A DNA stretch of 64,000 nucleotides from Agaricus subrufescens (taxonomy: Eukaryota; Basidiomycota; Agaricomycetes; Agaricales; Agaricaceae). The notes under the pieces are model-generated. The model had not been told where the DNA came from, ran no database searches, and saw only the letters and a list, made by a program, of their open reading frames with translations. The DNA is taken from NCBI GenBank assembly GCA_029945375.1, contig CM057060.1, positions 1,240,001 through 1,304,000 of the forward strand, in the 5' to 3' direction. Positions 12,222 through 22,107 of this stretch are shown piece by piece. A program made the position numbers and the translations under genes. Each line of letters opens with the position of its first letter. Positions within the stretch are counted from its first letter, which is position 1.

Positions 12222-12845
12222 TTCTAACGCACAGGCTGGCCCCTGAGCCATTCTGTGGAGCTTGCAAGAGCGAGATAGTGGAAACGGATGTTGACCTGGC
12301 AAGACGAGCTTCTTTGGTTGATTTCGAGGCAGATCCGGATTAAGTATTTCGTTCAAACTGCCGCCTAGTGCCGGAGACTCGGGGTGGTTCAACTGTCAGA
12401 AGCGGGCCGAGTTCCACGTGCAACCCCGCTAGTCGACACCGTACTCAGAAGATGGGCGCTGAGATCGTCGCATCACCCCCGTCGCAACACGAATGGTCCA
12501 CCATACGCCGTCTCCATCAGCTGATGCCTTAATCACTTGGCGAATGACTATCGCTGCCTGGGGGTGGCACAGTCACTTACGTGTTGCGTTGCCAAGATTG
12601 ATATCACATCACAAACCGATGAAACCCCATGGATGTTGCTCTGGCCGTGCCTGACGAATTAAGCCACAGGAACGAAAGTTCGAGAGGAATAGATAGTTCG
12701 AGAAGAGAACGTTGAATACATAAGTAGTACAATCATGGGAACTGTGAGTAGGGTTCCCGATAACATTGAAAAACATCTCTGGCCCAAGAACCAGCCACTA
12801 GAACTCCATCAGAGCTAATAGATAAGCACTTGTTGTCACTTCACA
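12222..12845. promoter_or_regulatory. Upstream region of the transhydrogenase gene
   Basis: Lies between the start of the transhydrogenase (minus) and the 3' end of the aldolase gene (minus). It should contain the transhydrogenase promoter and the aldolase terminator. A minus-strand ORF reaches to 12392 but is the untranslated extension of the presequence exon. No other gene was seen. Confidence 0.45.
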
Positions 12846-14100
12846 CTACCCAAGTTTATTACTGAGTTCCCTCTCGAGCCTGACGACATCTTGCGTGTGT
12901 GGGTGCTCCCAAAGAGACGTGGCGGCTGAAGCAGGTAATGGGGGTAAGGGCTTTCGGGGTGCACCGCCATAGCCATGAACCCGCTCAATTAGATACTTCG
13001 TCCCGGCTATCGAGGCTTTTGCGATCGTAAAATCAGCTCGTGCCAAGATCCCTTGTAATCTCTGAGCCTCCGGAAGCAATGATAAATCTTGGCGGGCTCC
13101 CTCTGACAATTGGAAGAGTTTCATAGCAGCGTTCTTGTAATATGACATTGAGTCCTGATAAACCATACATAAAGAATATAGCTCACTGGGGCGAGATTTG
13201 CAAGCCCAGTGATAGCACCATGGGCATTAGCAAAAAACGAGGGGGTAAGGAAATCCGCGTAGCCTCCCAACACCAAAAATGGAGCGTTTGGATTTTGGCG
13301 AGGGTATGCATCAACAAAAGATGGATTCGATATCTCATCAGCGATCCGGGTCAGTTTGCCAACGTTCCCACAACTACCGGTGGTCTCTGTTCAGATCAAG
13401 AGCAAGGCGTGTGTTTGCAACGTACGTGAGTTTGACGCCGCAAACGTTTGGGCATTCTTTGGCCAGATCCGTAATTAGATCAGAGTCAAGGTCAATCCCG
13501 CCACTTGCACCAGGATCTACCGCATGGATATGAAATAGCTGTTCATCTAGGTAAGAAGACGACCTCACAGTTGTATATCATGACGGGGACCGGACTCTTC
13601 TGAGCAATCTCAATCCAGAAAGACTTCAGTGCCTCTCGGTTGGCCGCCAGAGCACCTGCAAAGTAACCGCTGACTATTACGAGAACATAGTCTGCACCAG
13701 CACGAGCAGCTTCCTTTGTCAATTCTAAAGTCTCTCTCGTACTGCCTGCTCCAGTCCCAGCGATGACTGGCATATGGACTAGTCCAATATCATCCAAGGT
13801 TCTCCTGGCTGATTGGATGAGAGTCACTCTCTCGGCATGCGAAAGGTGGATGGCTTCTCCCATCGAACCGGCAATGACTGGAGCAACACCAGCTCGCCCA
13901 ACTCGAGCAATATGCCTTTCGAAAGCGGACAGATCTGATCAAGAGTCACTCGGCTGAACAGAAATGATTCGATACAGTCACTCACCAAGATCTTCGGTAT
14001 CGGGGAGGAAGAATGTCGGGATGGGAGCATATATGCCCGGCTTTAGGGGCCTGACGATAGAAGAATGGCCATTAGACAAACTGATGTTGTTCGAAGTCAT
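12846..14100 (-). CDS. Dihydrodipicolinate synthase / 4-hydroxy-2-oxoglutarate aldolase family protein
   Basis: Five exons (14100-13986, 13934-13569, 13516-13426, 13373-13187, 13133-12846) join into exactly 348 residues, the usual size for fungal members. The fold is a TIM barrel using a Schiff-base lysine. Seen are 'GIYAPIPTFF' at the first strand, the pyruvate-binding loop as 'AGSMGEA' (GTTGE in bacterial DapA), 'PVIAGTGAGSTRET', the catalytic Tyr in 'IYNYPGASGGID', and the Schiff-base Lys in 'CGVKLTCGN'. Fungi make lysine by the aminoadipate route, so a true lysine-pathway role is unlikely. A pyruvate aldolase role, such as for 4-hydroxy-2-oxoglutarate or a deoxy-sugar acid, is more likely, but the substrate is not decided by sequence. 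The last intron ends at 13134, which restores the family motif 'NLAPN'; a nearer AG would need a 32-nt intron. Confidence 0.88.
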
Positions 14101-14673
14101 AGGTGGGATGTCCGTGGAGGGCTGATAGACAAGAAAGCCAGCGGTTTTTGCGCCTCCATGGTAAGTATATAAGGCGAGTTAGCTGGTTCGGACCGGAAAA
14201 AGCGGACCGAGGAGCAGAAGTGGGATATCGCCGGACCGCCCCGTGATTTTCCCGCTCACAGTTCTTAAGCCTCAGTGCCTCATGCGCGGCTCCTGTTCAT
14301 GAATGCCTCGCTGACAAACGACAGAGTACCTGAATAGAAGCCACAGAAACATCAGAAACTTGTGCCAACTCGCATGTACAAACTGGATCTCGCCCGTTTC
14401 TTGAATGGAGCTTTGGAGGCCGCCCCACTCCGATTGCCAGACGGGAGACCGATATATGACGAACCGGATACCACTCGGACAGCCCCCTATCAACGATGCC
14501 GAATTGAGATGGTGTTCGGAGCTATGACTTGGGAAGACGGCGATACAATGGGATGTACTTCTTGTCGCGTGGACGAATGATTGAAACACTAATATATGGA
14601 TACTCGAACCTGTGACCCTGCTGTTGTCCATTCTAGTACTATCAGATTTCGTGCTTCAAGGATCACGGGATAT
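14101..14673. other. Intergenic region with one weak small ORF
   Basis: Contains the aldolase promoter and the end of the PUS4 gene. On the plus strand a 72-codon ORF (14362-14580) is open, with a 119-codon ORF antisense to it. Neither shows a recognisable motif, neighbouring exons or a clear reason to be preferred. I do not call either as a gene. Confidence 0.4.
14166..14172 (-). promoter_or_regulatory. Possible TATA box for the aldolase gene
   Basis: A TATATAA-type element lies about 66 bp upstream of the aldolase start codon at 14100. The spacing is reasonable for a fungal core promoter. It is supported only by sequence likeness and position. Confidence 0.35.
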
Positions 14674-15842
14674 CTACTCAACAACTTCTAGTTGATCCAA
14701 CACTTGTCTCTCCCATTTGCTCAAGCCGTTTGCATCTGTTTCCTCTTGCCCGTCTGGTACCTCTTGGAAAACCTCCCAAGGTACACAAGCAATATCACCC
14801 TCTTCTGACGCTTCACCCATCACAAACTTTCCTTGACGTGATCTAGTCAAAGTGACGACATGTCCGGCAGAATCCAAGTGGTGGGCTAAATCATGAACGA
14901 TGGAGCGAACGTATGTCCCCCCTGAGACTCTCATCTTGAGCACGAATGCCAGAGGGTTTTCTCCCTCAGGAGGATTCTCTACTTCATCTTTGAGAGAGAC
15001 TTCACCCTCAGAGCTTTTCAAAGCTGTTTCCATAGCCTGCTTTTCATCGACAGTAAGTGAATCCTGTGGCCATGAGAACCCATGATCAATGCCCCGCCAT
15101 TCAACAAGCTCCAACGAATGGACCGTGACTGTGCGAGGGTCAATCGGCCGAGGAAGCGGTATGCCTTTTCTGGCGTATTCGTACAAGGGTTTGCCGTCCA
15201 TTTTTAGAGCAGAGAAGCTGTTGTCATTACGACAGTGAGTTCTGATCTTTCACGGGGGAAGTGTGACCATGGATTTACATGGGAGGAGTTTGTAAGATTT
15301 CACCGGTGAACCTGGGTAGCGCAGCCTCAACCTTTTCCCTGGTGACATGGCGCCATGGAGCGAGCCGGACACGTTTACCTTCACTGTCATATGAGTCTGT
15401 TTCACATCCGAGTAAACATGTTGTGTAGTACTCCTGTGAATCTGTAAATTTTGTGTGAAAAGCGGATAAAACTCGTCAAACCTTGGTGCAGTCTAAAAAC
15501 TGGGAAAGATGCTTTGTTCCCCTTCCTACACCAACGACTAGAATTTGTTGTTGAAGTTGTCCGATACGTATATATAACCGGCCGTGACATACCAAGGACG
15601 CCATTCGCAAGAGGATCAAGAGTACCGCCTTGGCCGATTTTCACTGAATCTAACCTACTCCGTTTTTTCGAATTTTTTCTGGACGGGTTCGGCTTTCCAA
15701 GTTTATCAGCATCCACGAACAGTCGAGATCTGCCAGCAAGTTTTTTGATATCCGTCAGAACAGACATACTTGTCGGCCCGGATGGCTTGACTATTCCAAA
15801 AAGCCCGGAAAGCGGTAGCGGCGGGATGGAGATCTTCGGCAT
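14674..15842 (-). CDS. PUS4: tRNA pseudouridine-55 synthase, TruB/Pus4 family
   Basis: Starts at the ATG ending at 15842 and stops with TAG at 14674-14676. Exon 1 (15842-15593) encodes the N-terminal 'SGLFGIVKPSGPTSMSV' and, after a basic insert ('SRKNSKKRSR'), the catalytic motif 'GQGGTLDPLANGVL' with the nucleophilic Asp. Exon 2 (15537-15482) completes it with 'VVGVGRGTKHLSQFLDC'. The following exon begins 'EYYTTCLLGCETDSYD', and the last carries 'YSALKMDGKPLYEYARKG' and 'GTYVRSIVHDLAHHL', all hallmark TruB motifs. The enzyme isomerises U55 in the T-loop of elongator tRNAs, in yeast both cytosolic and mitochondrial. The C-terminal tail is acidic and divergent. The start lies 165 bp from the divergent acyltransferase gene. 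Confidence 0.93.
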
Positions 15843-16007
15843 CCTGTTGAGGCAGGAGGGCCCGGTCTGCGAGCCAAAATTGCCAGGCCTGAAGTTGTCT
15901 TTAGTTGCACGTCTAACAACACCAACGCATCAACGGTGCTACCATAAACCAGGGCCGGTCGGTCCGGACCCTTGTGAGAGTAAACACTGTGCCCTGCTAA
16001 CGCCCGG

Positions 16008-17797
16008 ATGACTCGAAAAACTGAGAGTTTCATCCTTATACCCATGCTTTCCTCCCCTTGGGTACTTGAAAATCCGTCCACCTACGTCCGCCCTCTAGGT
16101 CCCACAGAAAAAATCTTCTATTGGGATGCAGCCTTTGAGGGAACAGCGGACTCGATACTTGCTTCTGAAATAGAGACCCAGCATGTTTCCCGAGAGTCAA
16201 TTATTTCACAGGCGAATATTGAAGCAGTTTGGGTATCACTCAAGCTCAAGTATCCATTGATTGGCTCTCAAATCATACAACGTCCCGATCGATCTCTGTG
16301 GTTTTCCGTCGACACTAACCGACTATCGTCCGTTGGGCCAGGGGAGCTTCATTTTTATGATATCGCATCAGCCGAAGAAGCTTCTGTAATTTGTTCACGT
16401 CTACTAAAGCATCCTCGAATGCTCTCAAACGACCAACTTGCGTGCGCACTTGTACTCCGCCGCACTGATGATCGAACTCGATTTCATATTGTGACACTCC
16501 TAGCTCACTCCATCACTGATGGGAACGCTAATGCCGCACTTTCCCGATTCTTTCTTGATCGCTTGGCGGGTGACACCTCCTTCAAGTCCGATATTGGAGA
16601 TATTAAGGACAGACTGGCCTTGTCGTCATCTTGTGATGACCTCAACCCGGCACATCATTTAAGCGTCCCGCGAAGGCGATGGCGCCGGGCCGTGGGTGCC
16701 ATTATCTTGAAAAATCGCATGTCAAAACTACGCGTATGTTTTTTTTTTTGGTTCATGGCCTCAAGTTTGATAACGTTCATGCTAATCAATTACCCATCAG
16801 GGAGGCCATACCTTACCGTGTAAAGTCACAAACATCACCGCCTACCAGCCAGCCGGCTCAGGACGTATATCAATGGCCTTCACCGAAGAGGAAACTAAGG
16901 CCATCCGGCAAGGATGCCGCCAAATAGGGCACACCTTTGGAAATGTTTATAGTATAATTGGACAAGTTGCATTGACCCGTATACTTTGTGCAAAATATAT
17001 TCAGGGGGAAATCAGCCAAGCCGAATGGGAGTTCCGAAAAAGGGAGCCCATGGTCACAGCTGGGCCCCTAAACCTTCGGCCATACTTGGATAAAGAATGG
17101 CAAAGAAAGGGCGGAGAGACAAACGCATTCGTCGCCATCGGTTTCTACTTCTATGGCCTGCTCTTCATGCCTCTCGGAGCAGCCGCCAACATCCAACCAG
17201 GAGACCCCTTACCATCCTTCGACGACCTATTATCGAAGAAACGTTTCGCATACCGCTGTTCCCTGGTCAAAAAACAAGCTGATCTTGTCCTCCGTAATCC
17301 TCTTCAATACGAGATCGGTGCTGCCAGATACACAGGCAGGATAGCCCTTGGAAAAGATATTGCCGAGAATTGGAAATCTAAAACACTTTATCCCTCTCCA
17401 GCTGACGACCGGGTTTTGTCACCGCAAGAGCTGGCAGAGGATGGGGTAGTTTTAGGGCACGGAGGTTCGAGTTTTGGCAATGTAGGTTATTCTTAAGCCT
17501 TTGGCTCTTCACACCCCACTAACTGTGATTCCTCAGACCGACCACTTATATCCTGAATTCTATCCCATTTCTAGCAAGCAACATACTCTACGGCTCATCC
17601 GTCCAAATGTGCACCTCCATACCCGCCCTAGGGAACTGTACCTGGGAGCATCAACTGGCCGCGGACAACTCATGATGTTTGTCTATTATGATACTAATGT
17701 ATATGATGAGGACCTTATTAAGGAGTGGCTTGGCGAGGTGAGGGATGCCATCTATCATTATCTATTGCCCAAGAAGTATAATTCTAGCCACCTCTGA
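16008..17797 (+). CDS. CoA-dependent acyltransferase-like (HxxxD, condensation-type fold) protein
   Basis: Three exons, 16008-16733, 16801-17481 and 17537-17797, all phase 0, give 555 residues. The central motif 'LLAHSITDGNA' matches the HxxxD active site of BAHD, alcohol-acetyltransferase and condensation-domain enzymes, where the His deprotonates the acceptor. Upstream 'RPLGPTEKIFYWDAAFEG' resembles the start of that fold. Near the C-terminus 'GRGQLMMFVYYDTNVYDED' resembles the conserved channel or structural strand. I do not see a clean DFGWG motif, so plant-type BAHD is unlikely. An orphan fungal acetyltransferase-like protein is the best call. No carrier domain, adenylation domain or other biosynthetic gene is adjacent, so a role in nonribosomal synthesis is not supported. 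A second in-frame ATG at 16044 could be the true start. Confidence 0.72.
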
Positions 17798-17877
17798 TTT
17801 TTGGGACCATGCATATAACAACGGATGTCGATACATACTCCATGCTATATATACACAAGCTGTACCAATGTACACTC

Positions 17878-20800
17878 TCAAATAGCGCTTATCCACGGGC
17901 CTCCACAAATACATCTCATAGTCCACATTTTCTCCCAAACTTTCCACTGATCAGACGTGGATTCCGGTAACGCCGTATTAGGTACCATGACAGTCGACCC
18001 ACCACATCTCAAACACAACAGATGAGGACTTTGCGTCGGCAATACGCCCTTTGTCACAATATTTTCATTTTGCTGCTTCTGTGTTCCAGTTCCAATATTA
18101 AGATTGATCACATCATCGACGAGATCCCCTGGTTTAATGAATAACGCCATTTTGTTGACCACGTTCGGGGTTTCAGTGATTTTCCTGACAATTACGGATA
18201 ATTGAGGCCATACTGCTTGTGTTGGTTGACAAGCAGCCAATGCGATGCGACAATCTTCCGCTTCAATTTGAAAAACAGTCAATCAGTTGTTCACCCCCTG
18301 CATTCAAAGATGTACTTACGTCGGAGATTTTCAACACTCCGAAGACTTGACTCTAGAATCCCTTCCAGACCGTCCAGATCGATTCCGGAATAATCAATCA
18401 TATCAGTCAATAGATCTTTGGCGATTTGTGACGTCTCTACTCTAGCGGGCAGGGATTGGAGATATTGGTAATACTTCTTCGCATGTCGTAGGGCCGTGAT
18501 TAGGTTTTGAAGAGCGAATGGGTGTATGAGGTGAAGTAGAGTTGGTGAAATATACCAAGCGTCTAGAAAGAAGAATTTGAGTTCCCTGCTTAAGCAGTAG
18601 TGAAATCATTTTACCTGAAGTCGGGCTGAAGAGATCATCTTGAGGTCTTTCGACTCTAGGTTCTTCTGGAATATCACAAAACAGTATACACTCTTTTATG
18701 ATTTTCTCGAGTAATGAGATGAACCATTTAGACAACCCGATCAATTGCCAGGCGGCCTCTTGACGAATACAGTCAGCAAGCATCCAGCTTGCATTATCGA
18801 AAAAATTTACCTAAATCATATGTATTTCCATTGGCACAGTTCCCAAATACCACGTTGGTCGCGGCAACTGAACACATATCTTGGCCTGTACGCCACTTAT
18901 TTGTTAGGCACTCCTTTGTTTCGTCATCCTTTGCGAGTGATGCCCGTTTACTGTTCATAGCGCCAGAGGTTGAGCAAGGGAAGTAGTACAATAACAGTAC
19001 CATACCGGTAAATTTCCACAGCAACGCCTAATAAATCCCAAGTGAACTTGTACTTGAGTCCATTATTATGGTTGTCCAGAAGCGTCATGGTCCCATTCAG
19101 AGTGGAAGTGACTTCCTCCAGAGATAGTACAGGGAGCGATAGACAATGGCAGATGTCTGTCGGGGTTCTGCGGTTTAGGATGGCTATGGCTAGGGGATTC
19201 AGGAGAGGTAGATCTACGTCGACACTTCAGTGAAAAATGAAGATACGGTAATTACTCGACACCGACTTTCGGAACCTTGGCGTGAAGGTAGTAGGTGAAT
19301 TCCCGTTATAGGCTGAGGCGATGACAGTGAGGAGGTATATATTAAAACACCATTAGGGGAAGAGATTGCTTGCAGGGGCACTATTGGGATCAGTAAAGTT
19401 CAAATGTTATCTTGGTTAGCTCACAGTTTGTCCCTGCGGAATCGAATGGTGCACGTATCACTGAGGGCTCCCAATCCGGCTTGTTTTCCAGACCTGGTCT
19501 GAAGACAAAAACCGCGCTCTTTGAGTGAGTAACGAGTGCCGGGAAAATACAAAGCCTACAATGTTAGCATATGCACTTTGCCTGCAACAATGTCTTTTGG
19601 TGGCTTCCTAGGTGTGGTATTTGCCAATTGTCCTGAAACGTCTAATAGGATGACTGGTAGAAGGTGCTCCCTGGTATAGGGAGAGTTTGAGGTAATATAT
19701 GTCAGCACATTCGGCGCGAAAGTTCGCGTTGCCTCCAGCTGATGGCCCTAGACTAAGGGTTAACACGCACACACGAAGAGGATTCATAGAGGCACACACA
19801 AAAGTGGGCTTGCCAACAGCAGACATTCGGCGGTTGATGGAGTAGATAGACAATTGTGATTTAGGTGTCGATGAGTCTATCTTGTATTGAGTTACGCGGA
19901 CTTGTTAGAAGAAAAAGTTATGATACGGACACCCTTCAAAATCCAAAAAACTCATAGCAAGATACAGCTTCCACTTGTCGGGAACAGGCTTTTTGGCGGG
20001 AGATACAGAACCTGGTAATGGTGCGTTTGTCGGGCAGGTCAAGAAGTCGAGCTTTAGGTGACCAGGGCTGTTGATGGGTATCGGGGTAAGCGGTTGAGAG
20101 AATATAGCTAGATATGCGGTGGTGAGGGGTCCGGTCGTGTTCAAGGGTAGAGAACATACCCATAATGGCACCATCAAAACGAAGAAAAACCTGGCTTATT
20201 TCTACCATGCATTCATCGTTTCGTGAATCCCACTGATGCATTTCCTGATCATCACTTTGCGTGGCCACAGGCACAGTCAAGTCCATTGGGTCAAAATGAC
20301 TGCTGCGAGAAGGCGATGCAGTGAAGCGACGCACGCGCGCAGCAATGAAGATGGGGTCCATAGCTGTGGTGCCTTAGTTTGTATACGGCAAGTCAATTCG
20401 ATTACAACGCACGCTGGTATGTCATGGTAATGGCAGCCTCGAGACAGACTTTGACAAGGTCGGCTGGTTCGTCTTCAGGGGGCACTTGGTTATACCGAAA
20501 CATGTTAATTGAGTCTAGAGAACACTTCAATATCTGGAGGGTCGGAGGGTAGAACTGATAGTAGCAGATATGGATGTGGTAGTCCCGCGTGACGAGAATC
20601 AAGGTGGGGTTGGGGGTCGGGAGAGAGAAGCCTTTCGAAGGGAGTCGCTCTGGTTTGCCGTGGCTGTCTATTGTCCACTAGAGAGAAGTGAGGCAGCAGA
20701 CGAGGAAGAACGCGACTAAGGCTCACTTCGCGGCGTGCGCCCAACCAATCTGCGGCGATGGGGGCAGCCTGAGGGGGGAAACTCCACCATTCCTGGACGG

Positions 20801-21171
20801 TCCAACTGTCTATCTGAGATCCTCGCTTCCAGCGGCAGCCGATGCCTTCGCCGTTGGTCTTCGGAAAGTAGGCAAACAGGGCATCGTCCTGGGGGGCGAC
20901 CGAGATAAGGGTGGAGGGCAGATAGGCAGACTGGGCTGCGGCGATGGGGCCGGGGGCGGGGATGAAGAACTGTCTGGAGGAGGAAAAGTGGCGGGCGACG
21001 AGGAGGGGCTTGGAGGGGTGGGCGGAGAAGATGAGGGACGAGGAGGACCACTGGAGCGGGCTGGGCAGATGAGGCACGTGAGCGCATATACGAGGGCGGG
21101 CAGACTGACCGGAGCGGGCGTTCTGTGAGCGGGTGGAGGTCCCACCAGGACGAGTGCCACTTGGTCTTCAT
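17878..21171 (-). CDS. MED16: Mediator complex subunit 16
   Basis: Begins at ATG 21171. A 49-nt intron (21061-21109) brings 'MKTKWHSSWWDLHPL' into frame with 'RPLQWSSSSLIFSAH' and 'SQIDSWTVQEWWSFP', the conserved start of fungal Med16 with its N-terminal beta-propeller. Later exons give 'LAIAILNRRTPTDICHCLS', 'QEAAWQLIGLSKWFISLLE' and 'LLHLIHPFALQNLI', typical of the helical C-terminal half. The end carries 'LCLRCGGST' followed by 'W..WE..W...CICGGPW', the zinc-binding-like Cys signature seen at the Med16 C-terminus. Med16 (yeast Sin4) sits in the Mediator tail and relays activators to Pol II. The gene has numerous short introns and no obvious break. Exon edges between 18.3 and 20.5 kb were checked only in part. 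Confidence 0.85.
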
Positions 21172-21201
21172 GGTAGGAGGGCGCGCTGCATCACGTGCCC
21201 C

Positions 21202-21700
21202 ATGCAGCATCTCCACCAGCCCGTCCACGGCGTCCCCACCGACGTCGTCGTCCAGCGCTACTTGGACCGCACATTCGTCCTCGTCACCCAGCTGGGCAAG
21301 ATCGGAACCCTGGTGCCCGTCTTTCCCACCAGCTCGGTCTCGTCGTAACTCATGTCTTTCAAAGATACAAGCTAGTATTCCGCCTACTACCAGCCTGCCT
21401 CCCCCCTCAGACCAGCTGCCGGCCCCGCCGTCCGCGATCCACCTGACCCCGCTCCTTGGGAGCGCGCCATCAGAACACATACACACACTGCACTCCCTGT
21501 ATGTCTCCCAGATCGCGACCCTTGTCTGGATCTATGACACATCGGCTGCTATGGATTCGGGCCGGAAAAGCGTAGTGGTCGGGCTTGCGCTGAAGAAGCT
21601 CACAGACGGAGACCATGACCTGAGCGAGAGCGAGAAACTCGTGTTTCGGGGAGTCATGGATCTGGTGCAGGACATGTTGAAGCAGTACTCTCGACAGTGA
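21202..21700 (+). CDS. Proteasome assembly chaperone 3-like protein
   Basis: Two exons, 21202-21344 and 21394-21700, give 149 residues in frame. Exon 1 contains 'TDVVVQRYLDRTFVLVTQLGKIGTLV', which I match to the PAC3/PSMG3 core ('...VTQFGKMGTLV...'). Exon 2 contains 'LTPLLG', a predicted helix-strand region ('GRKSVVVGLALK') and a final amphipathic helix, as in that small fold. PAC3 dimers help to assemble the 20S alpha ring, normally with PAC4. Length suits the family. The ATG lies only 30 bp from the divergent MED16 start, so the two share a promoter. Recognition rests mainly on one motif, so confidence is moderate. Confidence 0.68.
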
Positions 21701-21735
21701 CAGTGTATTAAATAGATGTAACTTGCAAACGAAGC

Positions 21736-21985
21736 TTATTGCTGCTCGAGTGCCGCCAGCCTCTCCGTACGCTCGCGCCGCATTTCGTCACGTTTCCACC
21801 GCACGAGTTCAATCAGGCGTTGTCCCGGAGGGGGCGCCGTGCGGGGGTGAGTTTCATGCAGATAATAGGCGAAGAAGCCGGTAAAGACGCCTAATAGGGG
21901 GTCGACATATCTGTCCGGACGGTGAGTGGGCAGAAACAGCGAGAACGAGCGAGGGAGACAGATACCGATGCAGGAGGGCAGGCAT
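21736..21985 (-). CDS. NCE101: Non-classical export protein 1 family (Nce101), 64 residues
   Basis: A tiny two-exon gene. Exon 1 is just 20 nt (21985-21966, 'MPALLHR'). A 55-nt intron (21911-21965) follows, and exon 2 is 21910-21736. The joined protein reads 'YVDPLLGVFTGFFAYYLHE', then 'THPRTAPPPGQRLIELVRWK' and a charged Arg/Glu-rich tail. This is the fungal NCE101 pattern: one short membrane helix with an N-terminal 'DPLLG' and a following 'HP.....P' region. Yeast Nce101 was linked to leaderless protein export; its biochemical role is unclear. The stop is 36 bp from the convergent PAC3-like stop. Confidence 0.82.
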
Positions 21986-22107
21986 GGGGGGAGACACTAA
22001 AGCGATCAGGGTGGGTGTACAAGGAAATTTTGACCCGGTCGATTGTCCCGCGAGAGCCCTGATCTTCACCTCATTGCGCTCTCTCTCCCGACTTCTTCCA
22101 TACTCCC

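Noticed and set aside
13155..13186. A 32-nt intron in the aldolase gene
   Set aside because: Below usual fungal intron size; a 53-nt choice ending at 13134 restores the family motif NLAPN.
14362..14580. Plus-strand 72-codon ORF between aldolase and PUS4 genes
   Set aside because: No motif or splicing support, and a longer ORF lies antisense; not enough to call a gene.
16008..17797. Nonribosomal peptide or other secondary-metabolite cluster around the acyltransferase
   Set aside because: Neighbours are PUS4 and MED16; no adenylation, carrier, P450 or transporter gene of a cluster type is present.
20688..21128. Plus-strand ORF of 146 codons rich in Gly
   Set aside because: Antisense to the N-terminal exons of MED16.
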